NCBI RefSeq assembly: GCF_000169195.2
Contig: NC_016023.1
Coordinates: 1,550,001-1,614,000, forward strand
Direction of reading: 5' to 3'
From: Heyndrickxia coagulans 36D1
GTDB taxonomy: Bacteria; Bacillota; Bacilli; Bacillales; Bacillaceae_C
DNA length: 64,000 nucleotides
The translations under genes were made by a program, and so were the position numbers. Below the pieces are notes generated by a model. That model searched no databases and was not told where the DNA came from. It saw only the letters and a program-made list of their open reading frames with translations. The first letter of the stretch is position 1. Each line of letters begins with the position of its first letter. Shown here piece after piece: positions 1 to 10,015 of the stretch.

Positions 1-3
1 GTA

Positions 4-9
4 TATAAT
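4..9 (+). promoter_or_regulatory. -10 box of probable rpoE promoter
   Basis: A perfect TATAAT lies at 4-9, about 90 bp ahead of the rpoE start. The -35 box would fall outside the window, so only half of the promoter can be seen. Confidence 0.35.
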
Positions 10-97
10 GGTAAATATGTTTTCTATTAAATCATGCAAAGATTAGCATTTGCCTGCCATATAGCAGTTTTGATCAATGAGAAAGGGTGTGCGACGC

Positions 98-682
98 GTG
101 AGCTTGCGACAGTTGCCGAAAGAAGAACTGAAGGAAATGTCTTTTATCGAGTTGGCGGAACAAATATTGGAGGAAAAGAAACAAGTGACTTCCTTCCAGG
201 ACTTGCTTGCGGAAATCGGCGCGGTTTTAGGATTGCCGGAAGAAGAGACCGAAAGAAAAATGATCCAGTTCTATACGGACTTAAACATTGACGGGAGATT
301 TATCAGCCTGGGGGACAACACTTGGGGTCTCCGCGCCTGGTACCCGGTTGACCAGATTGACGAAGAAGTGACCCACACCGTGAAAACAAAAACGAAGCGG
401 AAAAAAGCGAAAGTTGTCGAGGAAGAAGAGGACATTATTGATGATGAGGACCTCGATCTTGAGGATATCGATGATGTCGTCGAAGATGATGATGAGGATT
501 TTGCCGACGAAGACGAGGAAGATGAAGATTTGGCCGAAGACGAAGATTTGGCTGACGATGAGTTTTCTGATATCGATGAAGATGAAGATGATGATGAAAC
601 TTTCGAAGACGATGAACTGCTCACGGATGATTTCGACATTACTGAAGACGAAGAAGAGGAAGACGCTAACGACAAAGATTAG
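98..682 (+). CDS. rpoE: RNA polymerase delta subunit RpoE
   Basis: Delta subunit of RNA polymerase, which in Firmicutes speeds enzyme recycling and sharpens promoter selectivity. The protein is 194 residues. The N-terminal HARE-HTH domain (about residues 1-85) carries the family wording FYTDLNIDGRF and NTWGLR. The C-terminal half, from about residue 105, is an almost unbroken Asp/Glu run, the typical disordered polyanionic tail. I chose the GTG at 98 over the ATG at 77 because AAAGGGTG at 82-89 is correctly spaced from it and because B. subtilis RpoE begins at the equivalent place. It is followed directly by the pyrG promoter, as in B. subtilis. Family assignment is secure. Confidence 0.95.
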   Translation: MSLRQLPKEELKEMSFIELAEQILEEKKQVTSFQDLLAEIGAVLGLPEEETERKMIQFYTDLNIDGRFISLGDNTWGLRAWYPVDQIDEEVTHTVKTKTKRKKAKVVEEEEDIIDDEDLDLEDIDDVVEDDDEDFADEDEEDEDLAEDEDLADDEFSDIDEDEDDDETFEDDELLTDDFDITEDEEEEDANDKD

Positions 683-684
683 TC

Positions 685-713
685 TTGACTTCTTTCCAGG
701 ACAACGGTATTAT
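685..713 (+). promoter_or_regulatory. pyrG sigma-A promoter
   Basis: TTGACT at 685-690 and TATTAT at 708-713 are separated by 17 bp. The predicted start point, seven bases after the -10 box, is the first G of GGGCTCC at 721. This is the initial sequence needed for reiterative G addition at B. subtilis pyrG. Confidence 0.8.
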
Positions 714-720
714 TATGTTT

Positions 721-806
721 GGGCTCCTTTGAAAAGGACGGAATATCGCAAAATAAATCAAGCTCCCCCTTGCAACCCGTATTGCAAGAGGGGCTTTTTG
801 TTTTTT
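721..806 (+). promoter_or_regulatory. pyrG leader: reiterative-transcription attenuator with terminator hairpin
   Basis: The transcript should begin GGGCUCC. A terminator follows, with 5' arm AGCTCCCCCTTGCAA (761-775), 3' arm TTGCAAGAGGGGCT (782-795) and a T tract to 806. In B. subtilis, low CTP makes polymerase stall at the first C and stutter, adding extra G residues. These pair with the C/U-rich 5' arm of the terminator, block hairpin formation and allow pyrG expression. Every element of that mechanism is visible here: the GGGC start, the pyrimidine-rich CTCCCCCTT arm and the T tract. Operation in this organism is inference. Confidence 0.8.
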
Positions 807-852
807 ACAGGACTGATTTAAAAAACGATTCATACCAGACCCAAGCCCTTAA

Positions 853-2514
<1,662 letters not shown>

Positions 2515-2561
2515 ACTCGTCCCTTTGGAAGTGCTCCATTTTTCCAAAGGCACCTAAATGA

Positions 2562-2607
2562 AAAAAGCGGTGAGAGACCATTATGCTTGGTTTCTCACCG
2601 CTTTTTT
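2562..2607 (+). terminator. Terminator after pyrG
   Basis: Perfect inverted repeat AAAAAGCGGTGAGA (2562-2575) and TCTCACCGCTTTTT (2593-2606), ending in a T tract. It separates pyrG from the GntR/ABC operon. Confidence 0.85.
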
Positions 2608-2667
2608 GCATCCCGTTTTTTTCATACAAAAGCCCGGAATTTTTTTCGGGTTTTTTATAAAAAACCA

Positions 2668-2700
2668 TTGACGGAGAAGTGTATGAACGATATGATACAC
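2668..2700 (+). promoter_or_regulatory. Promoter and first operator of the GntR/ABC operon
   Basis: TTGACG (2668-2673), 17 bp spacer and TATGAT (2691-2696) make a good sigma-A promoter. A 22-bp imperfect palindrome with arms GTGTAT and ATACAC (2679-2700) covers the spacer and the -10 box, where a bound repressor would exclude polymerase. The likely ligand is the GntR-type protein encoded just downstream (inference). Confidence 0.65.
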
Positions 2701-2743
2701 ATATCAGCTGTATGAATGTATTAATACGATCATTTTGACGTTC

Positions 2744-2765
2744 GTGTATGAAGCCCTTCATACAC
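2744..2765 (+). promoter_or_regulatory. Second operator copy of the GntR/ABC operon
   Basis: A palindrome with perfect 9-bp arms, GTGTATGAA and TTCATACAC, around a 4-bp centre. It shares GTGTATGAA with the palindrome at 2679-2700. It lies in the leader just ahead of the ribosome site GGAGAG. Two copies of one palindrome around a promoter suggest autoregulation. Confidence 0.6.
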
Positions 2766-2783
2766 ATGGAGAGATGAAAAAGG

Positions 2784-3185
2784 ATGGGGGCGATTCAGAT
2801 CATCGCAGAGATTAAATGGAATAACCGCGATCCTGTCTACATCCAGGTTATCCACTATTTTAAAACCCGGATTGCGTCAGGGAGCCTTGAGGCGGGACAG
2901 GAAATTCCATCGCGGCGCGAACTTGCAGCCATGTTAAAAATCAATCCGAATACCGCGCAAAGAGCGTATAAAGAAATGGAGGAGCAAGGTTTGATCCACA
3001 CAGAACGCAATCTTCCGAGCCGGATTACAACAGACCGGGAAGTGCTTGCCCGGGTACGGGAAGAACTGATCCAGTCAGCATTGGCTGATTTTCTGGATGC
3101 GATCCGCCCGATGGACATTCCGCTGGAGGAGCTATTGGAGCTGGTAAAAAGGCAATACCGCGGGCAAAAGGGGGGCCGGGCATGA
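2784..3185 (+). CDS. GntR-family (YtrA-type) transcriptional regulator
   Basis: DNA-binding regulator of 133 residues. The N-terminal winged helix-turn-helix is of the GntR type: PVYIQVIHYFKTRIASG, then PSRRELAAMLKINPNTAQRAY, then the wing EEQGLIHTERN. Only a short helical C-terminal tail follows instead of a ligand-binding domain, which is diagnostic of the YtrA subgroup. Such regulators usually sit first in ABC-transporter operons and repress them. Here the gene overlaps the ATP-binding subunit gene by four bases, and two GTGTATGAA palindromes precede it. The inducer is unknown; YtrA itself responds to cell-wall-active antibiotics in B. subtilis. Confidence 0.88.
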   Translation: MGAIQIIAEIKWNNRDPVYIQVIHYFKTRIASGSLEAGQEIPSRRELAAMLKINPNTAQRAYKEMEEQGLIHTERNLPSRITTDREVLARVREELIQSALADFLDAIRPMDIPLEELLELVKRQYRGQKGGRA

Positions 3186-3871
3186 TTGAAGTTATGGAAG
3201 TTACGAAAAAATACGGGCGAAAAAAAGTGCTTGATTCGCTTTCTTTTACAGCAGAAAAAGGGGAAATTACCTGTTTGATCGGGGTGAACGGGACAGGCAA
3301 AACAACCACTTTAAAAGCGATTGCAGGGCTTGTCCCGGTCAGCAAAGGAAAGATTCTGATCGACGGGGAACCGTACAACAAACATATTTACGAGAAGCTG
3401 GCATTCATTCCGGATGCGCCCATCATGCTGCCGCGGATGAAAATCAAAGATGCCATTCTTTTTATGCGAGATTATTATCCGGACTGGAATGCATTGCGCG
3501 CAAAAGACTTGCTTTATTTTTTCAAACTGAATGAAAATGACCGGATCGGTGACCTTTCGAAAGGAAACATGGCAAAAGTGAATTTGCTGCTTGGGCTATC
3601 GCTCGATGTCGATTATGTGCTGATGGATGAACCTTTTTCGGGCATTGATATTTTCAGCCGGGAACAAATTGCAGATGTGTTCGCAAGCGGCCTGGTTGAA
3701 AACCGCGGGGTGTTGATTACCACACATGAAATCAACGATATTGAGCATCTATTGGACAAAGTGGTGCTGCTCGGGGACGGGAAGGTTTTAAAAGAATTTT
3801 ACACGGAAGACATTCGCCAAAGCGAAGGGAAATCCGTTGTCGATATAATGAGGGAGGTATACCGGCAATGA
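3182..3871 (+). CDS. ABC transporter ATP-binding protein
   Basis: Nucleotide-binding subunit of 229 residues. Walker A is GVNGTGKTT (about residues 38-46), the signature is the divergent LSKGN rather than LSGGQ, Walker B is YVLMDEPF, and the switch histidine is in TTHE. The start overlaps the regulator stop (ATGA) and the stop overlaps the permease start, so translation is coupled. LSKGN-type signatures are common in the YtrB/BcrA group of ABC-2-linked ATPases. The transported substrate cannot be read from the sequence. Confidence 0.9.
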   Translation: MIEVMEVTKKYGRKKVLDSLSFTAEKGEITCLIGVNGTGKTTTLKAIAGLVPVSKGKILIDGEPYNKHIYEKLAFIPDAPIMLPRMKIKDAILFMRDYYPDWNALRAKDLLYFFKLNENDRIGDLSKGNMAKVNLLLGLSLDVDYVLMDEPFSGIDIFSREQIADVFASGLVENRGVLITTHEINDIEHLLDKVVLLGDGKVLKEFYTEDIRQSEGKSVVDIMREVYRQ

Positions 3872-4701
3872 AAAGTTTTGTAAAACTCGTCAACTTCGAA
3901 ATCAACCGTTTTGCGAAAATCTACTGGTCTTTGGTTGCAATCACCATCCTTTCACAATTTACGGCCGTTTTTTTGACGGTGCATCGTTACATCACTAAAG
4001 CAAATGAGATCATGTATCATCAGTCACTGCCAAAGCTGGCATACGTAAAGCATTATGGTTCGATCGGCTTTATCGACTGCTTTGGTTCGATTTGGTTCAT
4101 GGGGCCGATTGCGCTTTGTGCGGCGGCCATGATGTTTTATATATTCCTGATTTGGTACAGGGACTGGTACGGTAAGCATACGTTTATATACCGGCTTTTG
4201 ATGCTTCCTGTTGAAAGATGGAATCTCTATTTGGCGAAAGCGGCAAGCATTTTGCTGATGGTGTTTGGATTTGTTGCTGTTCAGATTGTTTTGCTGCCGG
4301 TTGAACATTTCTTTTTTAATGCTATTACACCGGGCATTTACAGGATGGATATGACGGTCATAGATGCTGTCTTAAGTTTTCCCTTGTTTAACCTGCTCCT
4401 TCCTAGTACAGTGATAGACTTTCTCTTACATTACGGGTTAGGGTTTACAGTGGTCCTTGTGATCTTTACGGCCATCTTATTGGAAAGAAGTTTCCGCATG
4501 AAGGGGGTCTTGCTCGGCCTGCTTTTCGGCTTTCTCTCGTTCGTTTTATTTTGGACGCCGGATTTCCTCTTTGATATATTGCTGCCCGGTGTTTTGTACC
4601 AATCGGAATTGTTATGGATTGAAGTGGCCATGACTGTCATCATCGCGGGGTATTCCATCCTGCTGGGGGGATACTTGATCAAATACAAAGTAACGGTGTA
4701 A
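3868..4701 (+). CDS. ABC-2-like membrane protein, partner of the preceding ATPase
   Basis: Integral membrane protein of 277 residues with about six hydrophobic segments (roughly residues 20-40, 75-97, 125-145, 185-205, 212-232 and 248-268). It overlaps the ATPase gene by four bases, so it is the likely transmembrane half of the exporter. No family signature beyond the general ABC-2 layout was recognised. Candidate roles are antibiotic or bacitracin-type resistance, or envelope-stress sensing, by analogy with Ytr and Bcr systems (inference). Confidence 0.75.
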   Translation: MKSFVKLVNFEINRFAKIYWSLVAITILSQFTAVFLTVHRYITKANEIMYHQSLPKLAYVKHYGSIGFIDCFGSIWFMGPIALCAAAMMFYIFLIWYRDWYGKHTFIYRLLMLPVERWNLYLAKAASILLMVFGFVAVQIVLLPVEHFFFNAITPGIYRMDMTVIDAVLSFPLFNLLLPSTVIDFLLHYGLGFTVVLVIFTAILLERSFRMKGVLLGLLFGFLSFVLFWTPDFLFDILLPGVLYQSELLWIEVAMTVIIAGYSILLGGYLIKYKVTV

Positions 4702-4713
4702 GGGAGAGATACG

Positions 4714-5859
4714 ATGAGACGCTATATAAATTTATTGGTGATTGTGGTTGCGGTTGTGGCGGCGATTCCCTTTTTTTACACCGCATTGGCCGCTGACAAG
4801 GATCCGGGGCTTATGCTGAAAAAGATAAGCGGAAATGAAAAAGAAATCCGAAATGTTAAAATCACTGCTCTGGATAACCAGGAAAACCATTTGAATCGCA
4901 TGTTTTCGATTACTTCATCTGGAAGCCGCTATTTAGGAAGGGAATCTTCTTTTTCGCTACTAGATGAAGACCCCGATTGGTACAAGCAGTATGTCAAGCA
5001 GTACCCCCGATTTATGAGGGGAAAGACCAATCAAGGCGGCTTTTATGAGGATAGACAAATGATTGCTTATGCGGACATCATTCCGCAGCCGCTTCACCGG
5101 TTCGATAAAGAACTGTATGTCGAGGTGCTGGATAAGAAAACAAGAAAAACAGAAACAATGAAGAGGAAGGTGCAGGGTTTTTCAAAACAATCTTTTCCAT
5201 CGGTTTGGGATGTGCAAAAAACCGGGAATGAGCTGAAAGTAGCGGCAGCCACAGATGGAGATATCCGCGTATATCGTGTCAGCCTGCCGGACAAGAAAAT
5301 AACCGGAGGCAAATGGATTACACAAAGAGGACAGACGGGGAGAATGGCTCAATATACCCAGCTCGCAGAAACCGACATGAACAAGCCCAACCATATACTG
5401 GCATATCAAGAAGAGAAAGTGGACGATGACGGTTCAGTAAAGGAAATGAATACCGTCATTTACAAATATTACACAAATGAAACGAAAAAACTCAAGCCAC
5501 CGATAAACATTCCGCTGCGAAACCGCGATAATTGGAAATATGTTTACAACGGAAAGACGGTTTATATGGCAACCGGGGGAAAGAAAGGAGGCGCGCGCCT
5601 TTTAACCTTTGACGGGAATGGAAAGCTGAAAGCAGACAAGACATTTGCTATCAAGTACCAGAGTACGGGCAACCCCATCCCTGAAATCAAAAACGGCAGG
5701 TTGTACTTCCTTATCCCGAACGATTCCCGGGAAAAAGCGTGTCTCCTGTATGTGTTTGACATTTCAAGCGGCAAGCAGCTGTACAGTGGAAAAGTGGTTC
5801 AAAAAGGAAAACGAATTAACCCCCGGTATGTGGAAGGGGTTAAGTTGACGATAGAATAA
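4714..5859 (+). CDS. Secreted or membrane-anchored protein of unknown function, last gene of the GntR/ABC operon
   Basis: 381 residues. Residues 5-26 form a hydrophobic signal or anchor segment ending in ALAAD, a plausible signal-peptidase site. The remainder is hydrophilic and beta-rich, with repeated short patterns such as KTVYMATGGKKGG and GRLYFLIPN that resemble beta-propeller blades. That reading is tentative. GGGAGAG precedes the ATG, with only 12 bp to the permease gene, so it belongs to the same transcript and probably acts outside the membrane with the transporter. I do not recognise the family. Confidence 0.7.
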   Translation: MRRYINLLVIVVAVVAAIPFFYTALAADKDPGLMLKKISGNEKEIRNVKITALDNQENHLNRMFSITSSGSRYLGRESSFSLLDEDPDWYKQYVKQYPRFMRGKTNQGGFYEDRQMIAYADIIPQPLHRFDKELYVEVLDKKTRKTETMKRKVQGFSKQSFPSVWDVQKTGNELKVAAATDGDIRVYRVSLPDKKITGGKWITQRGQTGRMAQYTQLAETDMNKPNHILAYQEEKVDDDGSVKEMNTVIYKYYTNETKKLKPPINIPLRNRDNWKYVYNGKTVYMATGGKKGGARLLTFDGNGKLKADKTFAIKYQSTGNPIPEIKNGRLYFLIPNDSREKACLLYVFDISSGKQLYSGKVVQKGKRINPRYVEGVKLTIE

Positions 5860-5889
5860 AAGGGGGGCCTTCCCCTTTTATTTTTTTTG
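5857..5889 (+). terminator. Terminator of the GntR/ABC operon
   Basis: AAAAGGGG and CCCCTTTT flank a short loop (5858-5880). An eight-base T tract follows. The hairpin begins at the stop codon of the 381-residue protein. Confidence 0.8.
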
Positions 5890-5937
5890 CCGCTTTTCCG
5901 CCTCCGTCTATGATCATTTAATTTGCCACTTGCATAA

Positions 5938-5967
5938 GCAGGAAAAAAGGAACAAGAAGTAGAAATA
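5938..5967 (+). promoter_or_regulatory. Candidate sigma-H promoter of spo0F
   Basis: GCAGGAAAA (5938-5946) matches the sigma-H -35 consensus RNAGGAWWW. Twelve bases later GTAGAAATA (5959-5967) matches RNNGAATWW with one mismatch. B. subtilis spo0F is known to be transcribed from a sigma-H promoter. TTTTGTTAAAA near 6018 is a weak Spo0A-box-like sequence. Confidence 0.5.
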
Positions 5968-6053
5968 GTTTAACATACATAAAGCAAGTGAGTAATGCCA
6001 GGCAAAAATACATACAAATTTTGTTAAAACTGATCAGCTGATGGAGGAGAAAA

Positions 6054-6419
6054 ATGAGAGAGCCGAATATTTTAATTGTTGACGACCAATTTGGCATCCG
6101 GGTTTTGCTTACGGAAGTGCTGCAGAAAGAGGGCTACGAAACCTTTCAGGCGGCAAACGGCCCCCAGGCACTTTCGCTGGCTGCAAACCATGAAATCGAC
6201 CTTGTCTTGCTGGATATGAAAATCCCCGGCATGGACGGCATTGAAATTTTAAAAAAGCTGAAAGAAATGAAACCGGATATCCGGGCCATCATTATGACCG
6301 CTTACGGCGAACTGGACTTGATTGAGAAAGCGAAGGAGCTCGGGGCACTGACCCATTTTGCAAAGCCGTTTGATATTGACGACATCCGCAAGGCAGTGAA
6401 AAAATATTTGGCAATGTAA
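6054..6419 (+). CDS. spo0F: Sporulation phosphorelay response regulator Spo0F
   Basis: Single-domain receiver of 121 residues that passes phosphate from the sporulation kinases to Spo0B and thence to Spo0A. The acidic pair Asp10/Asp11, phosphoacceptor Asp54 ([11 protein letters not shown]), Thr82 and Lys104 (HFAKPF) all fall at the positions known from B. subtilis Spo0F. There is no output domain. GGAGGAG lies directly ahead of the ATG. It sits between the inserted ABC operon and fbaA; in B. subtilis it lies between pyrG and fbaA. It marks the host as a spore former. Confidence 0.96.
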   Translation: MREPNILIVDDQFGIRVLLTEVLQKEGYETFQAANGPQALSLAANHEIDLVLLDMKIPGMDGIEILKKLKEMKPDIRAIIMTAYGELDLIEKAKELGALTHFAKPFDIDDIRKAVKKYLAM

Positions 6420-6494
6420 GCGCATGAAGTGAAAAAAGTGCTAAACCGTAAAATTTTGATAATTTTATTTCTTTTTACCGACAAATAAAGTTCA

Positions 6495-6524
6495 TTGGTA
6501 AATGCCGGTTTTGTTTGTTATGAT
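6495..6524 (+). promoter_or_regulatory. Probable fbaA promoter
   Basis: TTGGTA (6495-6500), 18 bp and TATGAT (6519-6524) form a sigma-A promoter about 105 bp ahead of fbaA. Confidence 0.5.
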
Positions 6525-6630
6525 TGTTAAGGAATGATCAATAGGCTACTATGATGTTATGAAGATTGTATATCATAAAAATGATAACCTCGGGCAATCT
6601 TTTTAACGCAAATGATAAGGAGGAAAATTC

Positions 6631-7488
6631 ATGCCTTTAGTTTCCATGACTGAAATGCTGAATAAAGCAAAAGAAGGGAAATATGCGGTAGGGCAATTCA
6701 ACGTCAATAACCTTGAATACGCCCAGGCCATTCTGATGGCTGCAGAAGAAGAAAAATCCCCGGTCATCCTCGGTGTTTCCGAAGGAGCAGGCCGTTACAT
6801 GAGCGGTTTTAAAACCGTTGTAAAAATGGTTGAAGGTTTAATGGAAGACTTGAATGTTACGGTTCCGGTCGCGATCCATCTTGACCACGGTTCAAGCTTT
6901 GAAAATGCAAAGAAAGCCATTGATGCAGGCTTTACTTCTGTAATGATCGACGCTTCCCACCATCCGTTTGATGAAAACGTGGAAATTACTTCTAAAGTGG
7001 TGGAATATGCGCATGCCCACGGCGTATCTGTGGAAGCAGAACTCGGCACTGTCGGCGGCCAGGAAGACGATGTTGTCGGAAAAGGCATCATTTATGCGGA
7101 TCCTGAAGAATGTAAAAAGCTGGTTGACGCGACCAAAATCGACGCTTTAGCACCGGCTCTTGGTTCGGTTCACGGCCCTTACCACGGCGAACCAAACCTT
7201 GGCTTCAAAGAAATGGAAGAAATCAGCAAAATTACCGGCATGCCGCTTGTACTTCACGGCGGGACAGGCATCCCTGAAGCTGATATTAAAAAAGCTATTT
7301 CTTTAGGTACTGCGAAAATCAACGTGAATACGGAAAACCAAATTGCTTCCGCGAAAACGGTTCGTGAAGTATTGGCAGCTGATCCGGATGTATACGATCC
7401 GCGCAAATACCTCGGGCCTGCACGCGAAACGATTAAACAAACCGTTATCGGCAAAATCCGCGAGTTCGGTTCTAACCAAAAAGCATGA
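6631..7488 (+). CDS. fbaA: Fructose-1,6-bisphosphate aldolase, class II
   Basis: Zinc-dependent glycolytic and gluconeogenic aldolase, 285 residues. Class II features are visible: the metal and substrate region [10 protein letters not shown], the DASHHPF motif, [12 protein letters not shown], and the phosphate-binding HGGTGIP and INVNTE stretches. AAGGAGG precedes the ATG. The gene sits between spo0F and the transaldolase-like gene exactly as in B. subtilis. Confidence 0.97.
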   Translation: MPLVSMTEMLNKAKEGKYAVGQFNVNNLEYAQAILMAAEEEKSPVILGVSEGAGRYMSGFKTVVKMVEGLMEDLNVTVPVAIHLDHGSSFENAKKAIDAGFTSVMIDASHHPFDENVEITSKVVEYAHAHGVSVEAELGTVGGQEDDVVGKGIIYADPEECKKLVDATKIDALAPALGSVHGPYHGEPNLGFKEMEEISKITGMPLVLHGGTGIPEADIKKAISLGTAKINVNTENQIASAKTVREVLAADPDVYDPRKYLGPARETIKQTVIGKIREFGSNQKA

Positions 7489-7546
7489 TCGTTTTAGATT
7501 AGCCGAGAACACGCATGCCTTAAGGATGAGTGTTCAAGATAAAAAA

Positions 7547-7582
7547 GGTCTGGCGCTGCCCCGTGCGTGCCGGGCTTTTTTG
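7547..7582 (+). terminator. Probable fbaA terminator
   Basis: GTCTGGC (7548-7554) can pair with GCCGGGC (7569-7575), using two G-U pairs. Six T residues follow. Confidence 0.5.
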
Positions 7583-7790
7583 GTATGGCGTTTTAAAATG
7601 CGAATGGCTTCAGGCGTTTAGATTTGGGCTTTTTTAGGGAAACAGGTTCAAACGCCCGAAACAAGAGGGTTTATAGTCGTTTTTTGGATAGGCACCAGTG
7701 AAAAAAACGGTTGTTTTTCTGAACTTTCTTTTCGTTCCGTGGTATAGTGGAAATGGATACATAGGAACCATAAAAGGAGATGGAAGCAGA

Positions 7791-8438
7791 ATGAAATTTT
7801 TTATTGATACTGCCAATTTCGAGGAAATCAAAACCGCAAATGAATGGGGGATTTTGTCCGGTGTAACGACAAATCCGTCGCTTGTGGCAAAGGAAAATGT
7901 TTCATTCCATGACCGGTTAAAAGAAATTACGGCGCTCGTGCCTGGTTCTGTCAGTGCTGAAGTCGTTTCCGAAGATGCGGAAGGTATGGTGAAAGAAGGA
8001 AAGGAACTGGCGGCTATTGCTCCGAATATTACAGTCAAAGTGCCGATGACGCCGGAAGGAATGAAAGCCGTTCATCAATTGGCACAGGCAGGCATCCGCA
8101 CAAATGTTACCTTGGTTTTCAGCAGCAATCAGGCGCTTTTGGCGGCAAGAGCGGGTGCAACGTATGTTTCGCCGTTCCTTGGCAGGCTGGATGATATCGG
8201 TCATGACGGCATCCACCTGATTTCCGAGATTGCCGAAATTTTTTCCATCCATCAAATTGATACGGAAATTATCGCAGCTTCGATCCGCCACCCGCAACAT
8301 ATTACACAAGCGGCGCTCGCAGGGGCGCATATCGCAACCGTCCCGTTTAAAGTGCTCACACAGCTGTTCAAGCATCCATTAACGGACAAAGGGATTGAAC
8401 AATTTACACGCGACTGGAACAGCCGTACAGCAAAATAA
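7791..8438 (+). CDS. tal: Transaldolase-like protein (MipB/TalC family)
   Basis: 215-residue class I aldolase of the small transaldolase/fructose-6-phosphate aldolase family (B. subtilis YwjH). The start [14 protein letters not shown], the [12 protein letters not shown] segment, the Schiff-base lysine in TVKVPMT and the region [11 protein letters not shown] are family hallmarks. The ATG at 7791 follows AAAAGGAGATGG (7772-7783); longer in-frame extensions are non-conserved. TATAGT at 7743-7748 may be its -10 box. The likely role is sedoheptulose/fructose phosphate interconversion in the pentose phosphate pathway. Confidence 0.93.
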   Translation: MKFFIDTANFEEIKTANEWGILSGVTTNPSLVAKENVSFHDRLKEITALVPGSVSAEVVSEDAEGMVKEGKELAAIAPNITVKVPMTPEGMKAVHQLAQAGIRTNVTLVFSSNQALLAARAGATYVSPFLGRLDDIGHDGIHLISEIAEIFSIHQIDTEIIAASIRHPQHITQAALAGAHIATVPFKVLTQLFKHPLTDKGIEQFTRDWNSRTAK

Positions 8439-8619
8439 CGGAAATATTTAAAATTGCTCTTTATTTCTTGCTTTCTCCGGGACAGTTTGATTTTCCGCCT
8501 GTTCGGCAATCCTGTTGCTGGGATTCATATTGTTTTTTCGGGGCTTTCGGACTCAGTTTGCGAAACGGCCATTTACAGCCGGAATGTACATCCATACCCG
8601 CTAAAGAAGGGAGCTTAAT

Positions 8620-9906
8620 ATGGAAAAGCTAAAAATTGCCGGGGGATATCCTTTGAAAGGCACCATTAAAGTGAGCGGCGCAAAAAACAGCGCTGTCGCT
8701 TTAATACCTGCTACCATCCTCGCGGAATCTCCTGTAACAATAGAAGGCTTGCCTGAAATTTCCGATGTCCGGACATTGACCGGCCTGCTGGAAGAGATCG
8801 GGGCAACGGTTACGTCAGAGGACGGGGAAATTACGGTCGATCCCCGCCATATGATCTCGATGCCGCTGCCCAATGGCAGGGTGAAGAAACTGCGTGCCTC
8901 ATACTATTTAATGGGCGCGATGCTCGGCAGGTTCAAAAAAGCTGTCATCGGGCTGCCGGGCGGGTGCCATCTCGGACCGCGGCCGATCGACCAGCATATT
9001 AAAGGTTTTGAAGCATTGGGCGCAAAAGTGACAAATGAGCAGGGTGCCATCTATTTAAGGGCGGATGAATTGAAAGGTGCCCGTATTTATCTGGACGTTG
9101 TCAGTGTCGGGGCAACGATCAATATTATGCTGGCTGCCGTTAAAGCAAAGGGAAGGACAATCATTGAAAACGCTGCAAAAGAGCCGGAAATCATTGACGT
9201 AGCCACACTTTTGACAAATATGGGCGCAAAAATTAAAGGCGCCGGAACAGATGTCATCCGGATTGAAGGCGTAGATCATTTGAGCGGCTGCCGGCATACG
9301 ATTATTCCGGACAGGATCGAAGCCGGTACGTTTATGATCCTGGCGGCGGCCGCGGGTGAAGGAGTACTTGTTGACAATGTCATTCCGCATCATCTCGAGT
9401 CGCTGACCGCAAAGCTCAGGGAAATGGGCATACCTGTGGAAACCGGGGATGAACAGATTTTTATCGGGAAAGCAGACAAGCTGAAACCCGTTGATATTAA
9501 AACGCTCGTTTATCCGGGGTTTCCGACAGATCTGCAACAACCGTTCACCACGCTTCTGACAAGAGCAGAAGGGACGTCCATCGTAACCGATACAATCTAT
9601 TCCGCCCGCTTTAAACATATTGACGAGTTGCGGAGAATGAGCGCCAATATTAAAGTGGAAGGACGGTCTGCGATTGTAAACGGTCCGGTCCGGCTTCAAG
9701 GGGCAAAGGTGAAAGCGAGTGATTTGCGTGCGGGTGCTGCCCTTGTCATTGCCGGCCTGATGGCAGAAGGCGTGACAGAAGTGACAGGCGTTGAACATAT
9801 CGACCGCGGATACAGCTGCCTCGTGGAAAAACTAACCGGACTTGGTGCTGCTGTTTGGCGGGAAGGCATGTCCGAAAAGGAGATGGAACACCTGAACCAT
9901 TCCTAG
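8620..9906 (+). CDS. murA2: UDP-N-acetylglucosamine 1-carboxyvinyltransferase 2 (MurA2/MurZ)
   Basis: First committed enzyme of peptidoglycan synthesis, transferring enolpyruvate from PEP to UDP-GlcNAc. 428 residues form two inside-out alpha/beta domains. The catalytic cysteine is Cys116 in [15 protein letters not shown], the residue targeted by fosfomycin. SGAKNS (substrate loop) and [11 protein letters not shown] are also present. Position between tal and glpX identifies it as the minor paralogue (MurZ/MurAB); the major one is at 33444. AAGGGAG lies ahead of the ATG. Confidence 0.95.
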   Translation: MEKLKIAGGYPLKGTIKVSGAKNSAVALIPATILAESPVTIEGLPEISDVRTLTGLLEEIGATVTSEDGEITVDPRHMISMPLPNGRVKKLRASYYLMGAMLGRFKKAVIGLPGGCHLGPRPIDQHIKGFEALGAKVTNEQGAIYLRADELKGARIYLDVVSVGATINIMLAAVKAKGRTIIENAAKEPEIIDVATLLTNMGAKIKGAGTDVIRIEGVDHLSGCRHTIIPDRIEAGTFMILAAAAGEGVLVDNVIPHHLESLTAKLREMGIPVETGDEQIFIGKADKLKPVDIKTLVYPGFPTDLQQPFTTLLTRAEGTSIVTDTIYSARFKHIDELRRMSANIKVEGRSAIVNGPVRLQGAKVKASDLRAGAALVIAGLMAEGVTEVTGVEHIDRGYSCLVEKLTGLGAAVWREGMSEKEMEHLNHS

Positions 9907-10015
9907 CGAACAACTGCCGGCTCCCCCATAAATAGAAAAAAACAGAGAAATTATGACACAATAATTTTTTAAATGTGATATACTAATTAAAAATCTATTT
10001 ATGGGGGTAGTGAAA

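Noticed and set aside
271-675. Minus-strand 134-residue frame, almost pure serine
   Set aside because: It is the antisense of the Asp/Glu tail of rpoE (GAT/GAA codons read as Ser). No ribosome site.
9055-9798. Long minus-strand frame of 247 residues
   Set aside because: It lies wholly inside murA2 on the opposite strand, has no family resemblance and is rich in Cys, His and Arg as expected of an antisense shadow.
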